A stretch of 5,946 bases of DNA. Source: an uncultured Leucobacter sp. (GTDB taxonomy: Bacteria > Actinomycetota > Actinomycetes > Actinomycetales > Microbacteriaceae). This document shows positions 1 to 5,786 of the stretch, one piece after another. The position numbers and the translations under genes were made by a program. Position 1 is the first letter of the stretch; each line of letters opens with the position of its first letter. Under the pieces are notes generated by a model, which made no database searches, was not told the origin of the DNA, and saw only the letters and a list, made by a program, of their open reading frames with translations. The DNA is taken from assembly GCA_945952575.1 (NCBI GenBank), contig CAMFIY010000186.1, positions 1-5,946 of the forward strand, in the 5' to 3' direction.

Positions 1-52
1 GGGTAAGCAGCAGTGCGCCCAGCTTGGACGCGACGCGTTTCGCGTAGATCAT
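1..52 (-). CDS. ABC transporter permease, N-terminal fragment (runs off window)
   Basis: Only the first 17 codons are inside the window, reading MIYAKRVASKLGALLLT from an ATG at 52 on the minus strand. A short basic stretch (K5, R6, K10) leading into a hydrophobic run is how DppB/OppB-type permeases begin, just before their first membrane helix. The start is supported by GGAG eight bases upstream (seen on the plus strand as CTCC at 61-64). The gene follows the solute-binding protein gene on the same strand after a 70-bp gap, which is the usual order binding protein then permease in peptide/nickel-type ABC operons. Calling it a permease rests mainly on this position, because the visible protein is too short to recognise a domain. 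The rest of the transporter (second permease and ATPases) would lie to the left of the window. Confidence 0.6.
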   Translation of the reverse strand, partial: MIYAKRVASKLGALLLT

Positions 53-73
53 CTACAGAACTCCAGGATGGGG

Positions 74-108
74 ACCGGTCGGCGATTCGCGGGGCACCGC
101 CGACCGGT
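74..108 (-). repeat. Perfect 11-bp intergenic hairpin between binding-protein and permease genes
   Basis: The arms ACCGGTCGGCG (74-84) and CGCCGACCGGT (98-108) are exact reverse complements around a 13-base loop. They lie in the 70-bp gap after the binding-protein stop codon and before the permease ribosome binding site. In the minus-strand transcript no U-run follows the stem, so it does not look like a classical intrinsic terminator. Known parallels in ABC operons are hairpins that block 3' exonucleases or attenuate transcription, leaving more binding-protein mRNA than permease mRNA. That role is inferred here. Confidence 0.7.
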
Positions 109-122
109 GAGGACGTGCCGGC

Positions 123-1772
123 TCAGCGCGCGCCGAGCGTGGCGCCCCAGGGGTAGTACATGAAGTTGATCGAGGGCGAGAGGCCGGTGACCCGCTTGCC
201 CATGAACATCGCGTTCGGCGAGGTCATGAGCGGCAGCCACGGCAGCTCCTTGTTGGTGATCTGCTGCGCCTGGGCGCTCAGCTTGCTGCGCTCGGCGGCG
301 TCCATCGTCGAGGCCGCCTTCGTGACGAGCGCGTCGTACTCGGGGTTCGACCAGCCGCCGTAGTTGCTGAACTCGCCGGTGCGCAGAATGCCGTAGAACT
401 CCAGCGGATCCGGGCTCGAGAGGTACCAGACCGTGTAGAAGAGGTCCGCGCCCTCGCGCGCGCTGGGGTCGGAGAAGAGCGTCGTATACGCGCTCGGCGT
501 CATCGTCTTGATGGTCGCCTCGAGCCCGATCGACTTCGCAGCCGCTGCGGTCGCCTGCGAGATCACCGCGAACTCCTGCCCGATGGGCGCGGTCACGATC
601 GTGATCTCCTTGCCGACCGCGCCGGCCTCCTCGACCAGCTTCTTGGCCGCCTCGACGTCATAGTCGTAGTGCTCGATGTCGGTGAACGCCGCCTCCTTCG
701 CCGCAGGATCCGCGTTGAGCCAGACCGACTCCGTGGTGTGCACGTCGGTCGGCTCGCCGACCCCGCTGCTCATGGCGTCGACGATGTTCTTCCGGTCGAG
801 CGCCATCAGCAGCGCCTTGCGGACACGGACGTCGCCGAGGGCGCCCTTCAGGTTCGAGACGATCAGGTTCTGCACCGCGGTGCCCACGCCGTAGAGCACG
901 TCGCCGGCGCCCGAGGACTGCAGTTCGTTCACGGCGTTCATCGGCACGAGCCACGTGCCGTCGACCTCGCCGGACTTGAGGGCGTTCACGCGCGCGTTCG
1001 CGTCCTCCATGAACACGAAGTCGAGCTTCCCCGACTTCGCCACGAGATCCTTGTCCCAGTAGCCGTCGAAGCGGCTGAGCGAGACCCGCTCACCGGCCTT
1101 CCAACTGTCGAATTGGAACGGACCGGTGCAGTTCACGCCGCCGGTCGAGTTGCCGTAGTCCTTGCCGAGCTTCTTCAGGGTCGCCGCCGACTCCACCACG
1201 CCTGCGGATCCGCCGAGCCCCTGGTTGAACTGCGAGTCCGGGATCTTCGTGGTGACCGTGACCTCCCAGTCGCCGGTCTTCTCGATGCTCTTCACGTTCT
1301 GATAGACGCTGTACCAGGAGGAGCCGACCTCAGGGTCCAGGATGCGGCTCATCGAGGCCACGACATCGTCGGCCGTCATATCGGTGCCGTCGTGGAACTT
1401 CACCCCCTGGCGGATCGTGTAGACCCACGTGGTGGGGGTCGGGTTCTCCCATTTCTCAGCCAGCCCCGGTGAGAAGGAGAAGTCGGAGTTCAGCCGCAGG
1501 AGCGACTCGCAGACGTTCGCGAGGACCTGGTTGTCGGCGTAGTCGAATGCGTAGGCGTAGTCGAGGGAGAAGGGCTCGGCGTAGCTGGCCCAGGTGATCT
1601 CGTCGATGTCGCCCGAGGGAGCGGCGGTCTGCTCCGTGAGCTTCCATCTGGTCCCGGCCGACGTGCCGCTACCGGTGCTCTGCGCAGCGCACGAGGTGAG
1701 GGCGAGCGCGGCGACGGCGACGGCCGCGAGGATCGCGGCGCCGCGACGGGTGCGGGTTCTGCTGACGGACAT
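123..1772 (-). CDS. ABC transporter family-5 solute-binding lipoprotein (peptide/nickel/opine type)
   Basis: A 549-residue extracellular substrate-binding lipoprotein of the SBP_bac_5 family, which delivers a peptide-like or other small ligand to a Dpp/Opp-type permease. The start at 1772 is chosen because AGGAG lies five bases upstream and the protein then opens with a lipoprotein signal: basic RTRTRR, a hydrophobic stretch, then lipobox LTSC with the lipidated Cys at 28. The RR pair could allow Tat export, though Sec is equally possible. A longer in-frame ATG at 1889 lies inside the upstream gene and is unlikely. Family landmarks are GLAEKWENP (103-111), the signature VKFHDGTDMTADDVV (124-138), CTGPF (215-219), and DVRVRKALLMALDRKNIV (314-331). 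Length is normal for the family. Cys88 and Cys215 form a possible disulfide. The gene sits 46 bp after the amidohydrolase gene and 70 bp before a permease start, so it is probably in one operon. Ligand unknown; family call very secure. Confidence 0.95.
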   Translation of the reverse strand: MSVSRTRTRRGAAILAAVAVAALALTSCAAQSTGSGTSAGTRWKLTEQTAAPSGDIDEITWASYAEPFSLDYAYAFDYADNQVLANVCESLLRLNSDFSFSPGLAEKWENPTPTTWVYTIRQGVKFHDGTDMTADDVVASMSRILDPEVGSSWYSVYQNVKSIEKTGDWEVTVTTKIPDSQFNQGLGGSAGVVESAATLKKLGKDYGNSTGGVNCTGPFQFDSWKAGERVSLSRFDGYWDKDLVAKSGKLDFVFMEDANARVNALKSGEVDGTWLVPMNAVNELQSSGAGDVLYGVGTAVQNLIVSNLKGALGDVRVRKALLMALDRKNIVDAMSSGVGEPTDVHTTESVWLNADPAAKEAAFTDIEHYDYDVEAAKKLVEEAGAVGKEITIVTAPIGQEFAVISQATAAAAKSIGLEATIKTMTPSAYTTLFSDPSAREGADLFYTVWYLSSPDPLEFYGILRTGEFSNYGGWSNPEYDALVTKAASTMDAAERSKLSAQAQQITNKELPWLPLMTSPNAMFMGKRVTGLSPSINFMYYPWGATLGAR

Positions 1773-1818
1773 GCGTACTCCTATGTATGTATGGTTCGTT
1801 CGGGTTGCGTTTGTCGGG

Positions 1819-3477
1819 TCACTCGGGGCGGCGGTAGACGATGTCGCCCTCGATCCAGGTCGAGGAGACGCTCGCGCTCGGGATCTCATCGTCCGGCAAC
1901 TCGAACGGGTTCGGCTCGATCACGACGAGGTTGGCGAGGTAGCCCTCGCGCACGTAGCCGGTGTCATGGTCGCGATGGTTCACGTACGCGGTGCCCGAGG
2001 TGTAAGCGGCGAATGCCGTGGCGAGGTCGAGGCGCTGCTGCTCGCCGCCGATCGGACCGGCTTCGACGCCGGGCGCCACCCGGGTGACGCCGATGTGGAT
2101 GGCGGCGATCGGGTCGGCGCTCGAGACCGGCCAGTCGCTGCCGGCGGCGAGCCGTGCCCCGCCGCGGACCATGTCCCCGAACGGATACTGGCGGGCCTCC
2201 GCCCCCTCCTGCATGAACGGCAGGGTGAGCGTGTCGATCTGCTCCTCGTGCGTGGCCCAGAGCATCTGCAGGTTGGCGACCGCGTCGACCTCGGCGAAAC
2301 GGCGCGTATCGGCTTCGGTGACGATCTGCAGGTGCGCGAGGTGATGCCGGGCGTCGCTCGGCCCGTTGGCCGCGCGTGCGGCGGCGACGGCGTCCAGTGC
2401 GTCCCGGACCGCGCGATCGCCGAGCGCGTGGAAGTGCACCTGCACCCCCGCGGCATCGAGTCGGACGACCGCCTCGCGCATGACCTCCGGGTCGATGAAC
2501 GCGATCCCGTGGTTGTGGGTGTCGTGGCCGTGCGCGTCGCGATAGGGCTCGATCATCGAGGCGGTGAAGTTCTCGGCGACGCCGTCCACCATCATCTTGA
2601 CCGTGCCGAGGCTGAAGCGCTCGGAGTCATCGCTCGCGAGGCGCTCATCCCGTCGGCGCAGGATCTCCTCGATCTGCTCGATGCCGGTGCCGCGCTCCCA
2701 CCACTGGGATCCGACGACATGCACCTTGAGCGTGCCCTCCTGAAGGGCGCGGAGATAGGCGGACATGCCGTCCGGCACGGGGACGTTGACCCCGCCGACG
2801 ATCGCGTCCTGCCACCCGGTGATGCCGAGCGCGAGCAGTTCCTCCTGCGCCTTGAGCAGGCCGCGATACGCGAGCTCCTGGCCGATCTCCGGCCGCACAT
2901 GCGCGAGGAGCTCGGTGGCGCCCTCGTGGAAGGTTCCCGCCGGGGCACCGTCGGCCTCTCGCTCGATCCGGCCGTCCTCGGGGTCCGGCGTCGCCGCGCT
3001 GAGGCCGGCCAGCTCGATGGCCCGGGAGTTCGCCCATCCGCCGTGGTGGTCGCGGTTCATCAGGAAGACCGGTCGATCCGGCACGATCGCGTCCAGCATC
3101 TGCCTGGTCGGAGTGCCGCCCGGGTAGTGGTCCATCGACCAGCCGCCGCCGAGGATCCAGGGCTCGTCGGGGTTGGCCGCGGCGTACGCGGCGATGGTCG
3201 CGAGCGCCTCCTCGGCGCTCCCCGCCTCGGTGAGGTTGCACTGCAGCAGCTCGACGCCGCCGCCGACCGGATGCACGTGCGCGTCCTGGAATCCCGGCGC
3301 GAGCAGCGCCCCGGCCAAGTCGATGCACCGCGTATCGGGGCCGACGAGGCCTGGGGCTTCGGCCTCGGAGACGATCGCGGAAATCCGCCCGTCGGTCACG
3401 GCTACCGCCATGCCGGTGAGCGGCTGGCCGCTTCCGGTGAACACCGCACCTCCTGCGAACAAGACATCTGCCGACAT
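1819..3477 (-). CDS. Metal-dependent amidohydrolase, YtcJ/NfdA type (Amidohydro_3)
   Basis: A 552-residue probably cytoplasmic hydrolase of the amidohydrolase superfamily, with no signal peptide. The start at 3477 is preceded by GAGGAG four bases upstream and gives the typical N-terminus with a small beta-sandwich before the TIM barrel. An upstream in-frame ATG at 3699 would run through the promoter region. Visible landmarks are PGFQDAHVHP (61-70) with metal-ligand pair H67/H69; K294 in GTVKMMVDGV, a likely bridging lysine; H348 and H350 in VHFHALGDRAV; H382 in HHLAHLQ; and the acid D448 in AAGSDWPVSSADP. The C-terminal part returns to the sandwich. The family includes N-substituted formamide deformylase (NfdA) and many uncharacterised YtcJ proteins, so cleavage of an amide-type C-N bond is plausible but the substrate is not shown. 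It is first in a minus-strand unit with a transporter binding protein, suggesting hydrolysis of an imported compound. Operator 1 overlaps its predicted -35 box. Confidence 0.93.
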   Translation of the reverse strand: MSADVLFAGGAVFTGSGQPLTGMAVAVTDGRISAIVSEAEAPGLVGPDTRCIDLAGALLAPGFQDAHVHPVGGGVELLQCNLTEAGSAEEALATIAAYAAANPDEPWILGGGWSMDHYPGGTPTRQMLDAIVPDRPVFLMNRDHHGGWANSRAIELAGLSAATPDPEDGRIEREADGAPAGTFHEGATELLAHVRPEIGQELAYRGLLKAQEELLALGITGWQDAIVGGVNVPVPDGMSAYLRALQEGTLKVHVVGSQWWERGTGIEQIEEILRRRDERLASDDSERFSLGTVKMMVDGVAENFTASMIEPYRDAHGHDTHNHGIAFIDPEVMREAVVRLDAAGVQVHFHALGDRAVRDALDAVAAARAANGPSDARHHLAHLQIVTEADTRRFAEVDAVANLQMLWATHEEQIDTLTLPFMQEGAEARQYPFGDMVRGGARLAAGSDWPVSSADPIAAIHIGVTRVAPGVEAGPIGGEQQRLDLATAFAAYTSGTAYVNHRDHDTGYVREGYLANLVVIEPNPFELPDDEIPSASVSSTWIEGDIVYRRPE

Positions 3478-3518
3478 GTCGCTCCTCAATCCTTCGTCGT
3501 CGAAACCGGGTCGCGCTG

Positions 3519-3548
3519 AGGCTAACCGAACGAAACCAATGTTGTCAA
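3519..3548 (-). promoter_or_regulatory. Predicted sigma70-type promoter for the amidohydrolase/transporter unit
   Basis: On the minus strand a consensus -35 TTGACA (3548-3543) is followed after 18 bases by TAGCCT (3524-3519). The latter matches TATAAT at the key first, second and last positions. Transcription would begin near 3512, leaving a leader of about 35 bases before the ATG at 3477. The -35 hexamer is itself the left arm of the inverted repeat at 3543-3559, so a protein bound there should block RNA polymerase. Assigned by eye; the -10 is weak. Confidence 0.55.
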
Positions 3549-3559
3549 CAGCTTTGACA
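3543..3559. promoter_or_regulatory. Operator 1: inverted repeat TGTCAA-N5-TTGACA, probable TetR site
   Basis: A perfect 6+6 bp inverted repeat with a five-base centre, in the gap between the divergent amidohydrolase and tetR genes. Its length (17 bp) and symmetry suit a dimeric TetR-family repressor. It overlaps the predicted -35 of the minus-strand promoter. A near copy lies 69 bp away at 3612-3628, and the flanking bases are shared too (CCAAYGTTGTCAA at 3536-3548 and 3605-3617). Binding by the adjacent regulator is inferred. Confidence 0.75.
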
Positions 3560-3610
3560 GCGGAGGTGACAGAACCGTGACCTTTACTTGGAGACACGTC
3601 ACTTCCAACG

Positions 3611-3640
3611 TTGTCAATCAACTTGACTGTGTGGTTGAAT
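3611..3640 (+). promoter_or_regulatory. Predicted promoter for the tetR/amine oxidase unit
   Basis: TTGTCA (3611-3616, five of six consensus bases) is followed after 18 bases by TTGAAT (3635-3640, four of six). Transcription would begin near 3647, about 64 bases before the tetR ATG. The -35 lies inside the second inverted repeat, which predicts autorepression. An alternative -35, TTGACT at 3623-3628, has no convincing -10 downstream. Confidence 0.45.
3612..3628. promoter_or_regulatory. Operator 2: inverted repeat TGTCAA-N5-TTGACT, probable TetR site
   Basis: Second copy of the 17-bp operator, with one mismatch in the outermost base of the right arm. It keeps the same five-base spacer as operator 1 but with a different spacer sequence, so arm identity rather than general similarity is what is conserved. 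It overlaps the predicted -35 of the plus-strand promoter. The imperfect arm could mean weaker binding and later repression of the regulator gene than of the hydrolase gene. Confidence 0.72.
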
Positions 3641-3710
3641 GCTCGGGATCGATCTCGACGACAACGCGATCCGCGTCGAGGCACGTCAGCGCAGAGCACG
3701 AAGGAGCGAA

Positions 3711-4481
3711 ATGGCCACCTCCAGCGCCGCGGAACGCCCGGCTCCGAGACGGGGCCCGCGCAAGATCCGTCTCGATACCCGCATGATCGTCGACGCCAGC
3801 CTCCAAGTCGCGGCCGAGTCCGGCTCGAGCACGTTCTCGGCGAAGGCGCTCGGAGCCAAGCTCGGCGTGGACCCTTCCGCCGTCTACCGGCACTTCCCCA
3901 GCAAGACGCACCTCATGGAGGTGCTGCTCGACGAGCTCCAGGTGCGCGCCGTGCAACGGGTCGAAGCGGGCCCGGATGAGTGGCGCGAACGGCTGCTGCA
4001 ACTGGCCGAGGCGACGCTCGCCGAGTACTGCCGCCACCCGTCGATCGCGGCCGAATCGATGGTGCTGACCACGCACGGCCCCGGCGAGCTCGCCGCGGTC
4101 GAGATGATCCTCGACGCGCTCAGCGTCGCCGGGCTCGGCGCCCAGGACATCGTCAAGCACTACGCGCTGCTCTCGTCCTACATCCTCTCGATGGGATCCG
4201 GGATCGCCAGATCCCGGGCCGAACACGACATGCTCGAGACCGTGCGGACGGAGAACAGCGGGCCCTGGCTCGACGGACCGATCCTCGCGGATCCGCGGGT
4301 CTATCCGCAGATCGCCCGTTTCACCCTCGAGCTCGCCGAGCTCGAGGACCACGAGATCTTCCGGCTCGGGATCGAGACCCTGCTCGACTCCGCCGAGAGA
4401 GACGCAGCCGAGCGGGACGCCGACGAGAGAGCTGCCGCCGAACAGGACCCGCACGAGCGCCGCATGTCTGCGACGGGCTGA
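3711..4481 (+). CDS. TetR/AcrR-family transcriptional regulator
   Basis: A 256-residue one-component regulator, expected to bind DNA as a dimer and release it on binding a small ligand. The TetR N-terminal domain spans about residues 22-70. The helix-turn-helix runs through FSAKALGAKLGVDPSAVYR (42-60) and the characteristic HFPSKTHLMEVLLDEL (61-76). The C-terminal ligand domain (about 85-225) has the alpha-helical look of the TetR_C_1-like group, though this is tentative. The start at 3711 is set by AAGGAG four bases upstream. An ATG at 3639 in the same frame lies on the predicted promoter and is disfavoured. The last 31 residues (226-256) form a highly charged Ala/Glu/Arg/Asp tail beyond the usual fold. 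The gene is divergent from the amidohydrolase and overlaps the amine oxidase start by one base. The twin inverted repeats upstream suggest it controls both directions. The natural inducer is unknown. Confidence 0.93.
   Translation: MATSSAAERPAPRRGPRKIRLDTRMIVDASLQVAAESGSSTFSAKALGAKLGVDPSAVYRHFPSKTHLMEVLLDELQVRAVQRVEAGPDEWRERLLQLAEATLAEYCRHPSIAAESMVLTTHGPGELAAVEMILDALSVAGLGAQDIVKHYALLSSYILSMGSGIARSRAEHDMLETVRTENSGPWLDGPILADPRVYPQIARFTLELAELEDHEIFRLGIETLLDSAERDAAERDADERAAAEQDPHERRMSATG
4198..4217 (+). repeat. 8-bp inverted repeat with tetraloop inside tetR
   Basis: CCGGGATC (4198-4205) and GATCCCGG (4210-4217) are exact reverse complements around the loop GCCA. The repeat lies within the coding sequence for residues around GSGIARSRA. 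It could form a stable mRNA hairpin ahead of the amine oxidase cistron. In GC-rich coding DNA such a structure can also arise by chance, so no function is claimed. Confidence 0.4.
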
Positions 4482-5770
4482 TGCAGGGGGCCGGCTGGGA
4501 CGCGATCGTCGTCGGCGCCGGCGCATCGGGTCTCGGCGCGGCCCGTGCGCTCGCGGATGCGGGCGCACGGGTGCTGATCCTCGAAGCGCGCGACCGCATC
4601 GGCGGGCGCATGTGGACGGATGAGACCTCCATGTCCATCCCGATCGAGCGCGGCGCCGAACTGGTGCACGGATCGGACGTCTCGACGTGGGAGCTCATCC
4701 GCGCCCAGGGACTGCAGACGCATCGAATGGAGCGGTCCTTCGGGCGGCTCACCGCGGGTACGCCCTGGATCGACGCGCTGACCTTCGACTCCTATCGGTT
4801 CCCCCTCGGGGCCCCTGCGCTGCCGGATCCACTGCCCGCGTCGACCCCGGGCGAGACGGCGCGGAGCTGGTTGACGCGCATCGGCGTCTCGCGGGAGAAC
4901 ACCCCCGTCGCGCTCGCGGCCGTCGAGATAGATTCCGAGCAGTTCGACCGGCTTCCGGCCCGGGAGATCCGGGAGCTGGTCTCCACGATCGTCGCTTCCG
5001 GCTCTCGACCCGGATCCGACCCCCTGCCGCCCGAGCTTCGCGGCGACCACCGGGTCATCGGCGGCTATCGACAGGTGCTCCAGCCCCTCGCGAAGGGCAT
5101 CCCGATCGCGCTCGGGTGCCGGGTCCACACGATCGAATACGGCGCGAACGGAGCCGAGGTGCACGCGTCCACCGGCTCCTTCGCGGCCAGAACCGTCGTG
5201 GTCGCCCTCCCCGCCGGGGTGCTGCAGCACGGCGACGTGGTCTTCGATCCGCCGCTTCCTCCCGCACGTCGGGACGCACTCCGGGAGATCGTCCAGCTCC
5301 CCGTGTTCAAGGCGCTCCTGGAGTTCGACCGCCCGGTGCTCGCGGCCGCGCATCCCGCACGACCCGCCTGGGACATGCTCTCGACCTTCTCACAGGACCC
5401 GCCCTGTCTGTGGAACGCCTCCGCCGGCACCCCCGGCTTCGCCGGCGAGATAGTGGTCTCGTGGATGACGGGCGACCGGGCGCAAGAACTCCTGGACCTT
5501 CCCGAGTCGGAACGCTTCTCCGCAGCACTGGAGAGCGTGCGCGTATCGAGCGGCTCCCCCGACCTGGAACCGATCCGCGCATCGACCTACGACTGGTCGA
5601 AGGATCCGCTCGCGCGCGGCGCCTACGCCGGCCCGTTCCTGCCCGACCGGAGCGTCGTCGATCCGTCCGAGGGGTCGCTCTTCTGGGCGGGACTGACTCC
5701 GGACACGATCCATGAGTCGCGGGACTCCGGTGTGCGAGCCGCGGCCCAGGCCCTCGCCGCACTGCGCTGA
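4481..5770 (+). CDS. Flavin-dependent amine oxidase family protein (FAD/NAD(P)-binding oxidoreductase)
   Basis: A 429-residue protein of the amino-oxidase (MAO/polyamine oxidase/LSD1-like) superfamily, expected to bind FAD and oxidise a C-N bond of an amine with transfer of electrons to oxygen. Landmarks in order: Rossmann dinucleotide loop GAGASG (12-17) with E35 ending strand 2 in LEARDRIGGR; GAELVHG (58-64); VIGGYRQVLQPLA (192-204); LPAGVL (243-248); FKALLEFDRP (276-285), whose K277 aligns with the lysine near flavin N5 in this superfamily; DWSKDPLARGAY (371-382); and the C-terminal FAD-contact segment FWAGLTPDTIHESRDSGVRAA (401-421). No signal peptide, so cytoplasmic. Length is usual. The ATG at 4481 overlaps the tetR stop as TGATG and has no clear Shine-Dalgarno, pointing to translational coupling. 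Putrescine-, tyramine- or other amine-specific identity cannot be assigned. A dehydrogenase or desaturase using the same fold is possible. Confidence 0.9.
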   Translation: MQGAGWDAIVVGAGASGLGAARALADAGARVLILEARDRIGGRMWTDETSMSIPIERGAELVHGSDVSTWELIRAQGLQTHRMERSFGRLTAGTPWIDALTFDSYRFPLGAPALPDPLPASTPGETARSWLTRIGVSRENTPVALAAVEIDSEQFDRLPAREIRELVSTIVASGSRPGSDPLPPELRGDHRVIGGYRQVLQPLAKGIPIALGCRVHTIEYGANGAEVHASTGSFAARTVVVALPAGVLQHGDVVFDPPLPPARRDALREIVQLPVFKALLEFDRPVLAAAHPARPAWDMLSTFSQDPPCLWNASAGTPGFAGEIVVSWMTGDRAQELLDLPESERFSAALESVRVSSGSPDLEPIRASTYDWSKDPLARGAYAGPFLPDRSVVDPSEGSLFWAGLTPDTIHESRDSGVRAAAQALAALR

Positions 5771-5786
5771 GGATCCTCGCCGAACG

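Noticed and set aside
669..1472. 267-codon plus-strand frame opposite the binding-protein gene
   Set aside because: It has no recognisable domain and arises from high GC content. The minus strand encodes a complete lipoprotein with signature motifs.
1773..1818. Separate promoter for the binding-protein gene in the 46-bp gap
   Set aside because: The gap has short TATG-like repeats and a ribosome binding site but no convincing paired -35 and -10, so co-transcription with the amidohydrolase is simpler.
1594..3519. 641-codon open frame on the plus strand opposite the amidohydrolase
   Set aside because: It mirrors the codon-position bias of the real minus-strand gene and shows no family motif. 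The opposite strand carries a full set of amidohydrolase catalytic motifs and a good ribosome binding site.
3980..4480. N-terminal extension of the amine oxidase back to 3980
   Set aside because: The added 167 residues are an out-of-frame reading of tetR. The FAD loop normally lies within the first 20 residues, which fits the ATG at 4481.
3618..4568. 316-codon minus-strand frame opposite tetR
   Set aside because: It lies antisense to a clear TetR gene, is Arg/Gly/Val-rich without motifs, and would run into the operator region.
4301..5353. 350-codon minus-strand and overlapping plus-strand frames across the amine oxidase gene
   Set aside because: These have shadow-frame composition (Arg/Pro/Gly rich). 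The in-frame plus-strand protein carries the ordered FAD-binding and C-terminal amine oxidase motifs.
5769..5778. Palindrome GAGGATCCTC just after the amine oxidase stop as a terminator
   Set aside because: It has no loop and no following T-run, so it cannot fold as an intrinsic terminator. A ten-base palindrome is easily chance in this sequence.
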